From Microbacterium sp. Nx66 (lineage in GTDB: Bacteria; Actinomycetota; Actinomycetes; Actinomycetales; Microbacteriaceae): a DNA stretch of 64,000 bases. The notes under the pieces are model-generated. The model was not told the DNA's origin. It worked only from the letters and a program-made list of their open reading frames with translations, and searched no databases. Within the stretch, counting starts at the first letter, position 1. Each line of letters begins with the position of its first letter. Shown here one piece after another: positions 63,957 through 64,000 of the stretch. Where the stretch lies: assembly GCF_904066215.1 (NCBI RefSeq), contig NZ_LR880474.1, positions 2,046,001-2,110,000 of the forward strand, written 5' to 3'. The position numbers were made by a program, and so were the translations under genes.

Positions 63957-64000
63957 TGGTGCAGCTCCTCCGCCGGCTCGCCCTGCCCGTTCTCTGGACG
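63957..64000 (+). CDS. Start of a probable signal peptidase I (SipW type), cut by the window edge
   Basis: Only the first 14 codons are present (GTG at 63957, or GTG at 63960), reading VVQLLRRLALPVLW. GAAGGA lies 7 nt upstream. A short basic start followed by a hydrophobic run fits the N-terminal helix of a signal peptidase. The identity is inferred from the preceding SipW-type substrate gene. Confidence 0.4.

Overview
The window is high-G+C DNA (roughly 70%) with dense, often ATGA/GTGA-overlapping genes. It carries actinobacterial markers: RbpA, WhiA, RapZ, a clpX-clpP2-clpP1-tig block, and uvrA-uvrC-rapZ-whiA-(sodA)-gap-pgk-tpiA-secG-rbpA. Gene order, the DeoC/aldehyde dehydrogenase pair and protein style fit Microbacteriaceae, most likely Microbacterium. 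The genus is inference. No phage, IS element, CRISPR array or rRNA operon was seen.

Region 1 (1-22.6 kb) is a peptide-salvage island made of two divergent gene chains. The minus chain (11843 to beyond the left edge) encodes a GNAT acetyltransferase, a SIS-domain protein lacking a DNA-binding domain, an enolase-superfamily racemase/epimerase, a class IV aminotransferase, an M19 dipeptidase, a class I glutamine amidotransferase, a class C-type serine hydrolase and a complete oligopeptide ABC transporter. The plus chain (11937-21481) encodes an M20 metallopeptidase, a second oligopeptide ABC transporter whose binding protein is anchored by a C-terminal helix, an S66 LD-carboxypeptidase and two tandem class A-like serine hydrolases without the deacylating Glu. 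A convergent P1/DmpA aminopeptidase closes the island. Together they suggest import and dismantling of short, possibly D-amino-acid-containing or cell-wall-derived peptides. A GATACG(N)TTC-like motif occurs five times in the noncoding DNA around the divergent starts.

Region 2 (22.7-32.4 kb): valS with a small downstream gene; an ArsR-type regulator preceded by four 14-bp-spaced TTGCAA-like repeats; the threonine-degradation pair kbl-tdh; a divergent LysR regulator with a 25-bp dyad; an M3 peptidyl-dipeptidase; and a GyrI-like protein.

Region 3 (32.4-44.6 kb): clpX, a lipoprotein, a deoxyribonucleoside-catabolism operon (SorC/DeoR regulator, deoC, aldehyde dehydrogenase and a half-length aldehyde dehydrogenase homologue), clpP1-clpP2, a TPR protein, trigger factor with a Lys/Ala-rich tail, divergent tRNA-Pro and tRNA-Gly, and a membrane-anchored HEVGH protein.

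Region 4 (43.9-55.3 kb, minus strand): rbpA, secG, tpiA, pgk, gap, sodA, whiA, rapZ, uvrC, uvrA. Region 5 (55.3-59.3 kb): a MoxR-DUF58-DUF4129 membrane cluster reading toward uvrA. Region 6 (59.4-64 kb): an OhrR-like regulator divergent from a small zinc-ribbon gene, a TfoX-like protein, uvrB, coaE, and at the right edge an exported protein with a SipW-type signal followed by the first codons of a probable signal peptidase. Several genes (M20, LysR, uvrA, the MarR gene, uvrB) show a -10-like TAnnnT box 6-8 nt before the start codon, as expected for leaderless transcripts. No stretch longer than 300 bases lacks a gene; the longest gap is 13086-13372.
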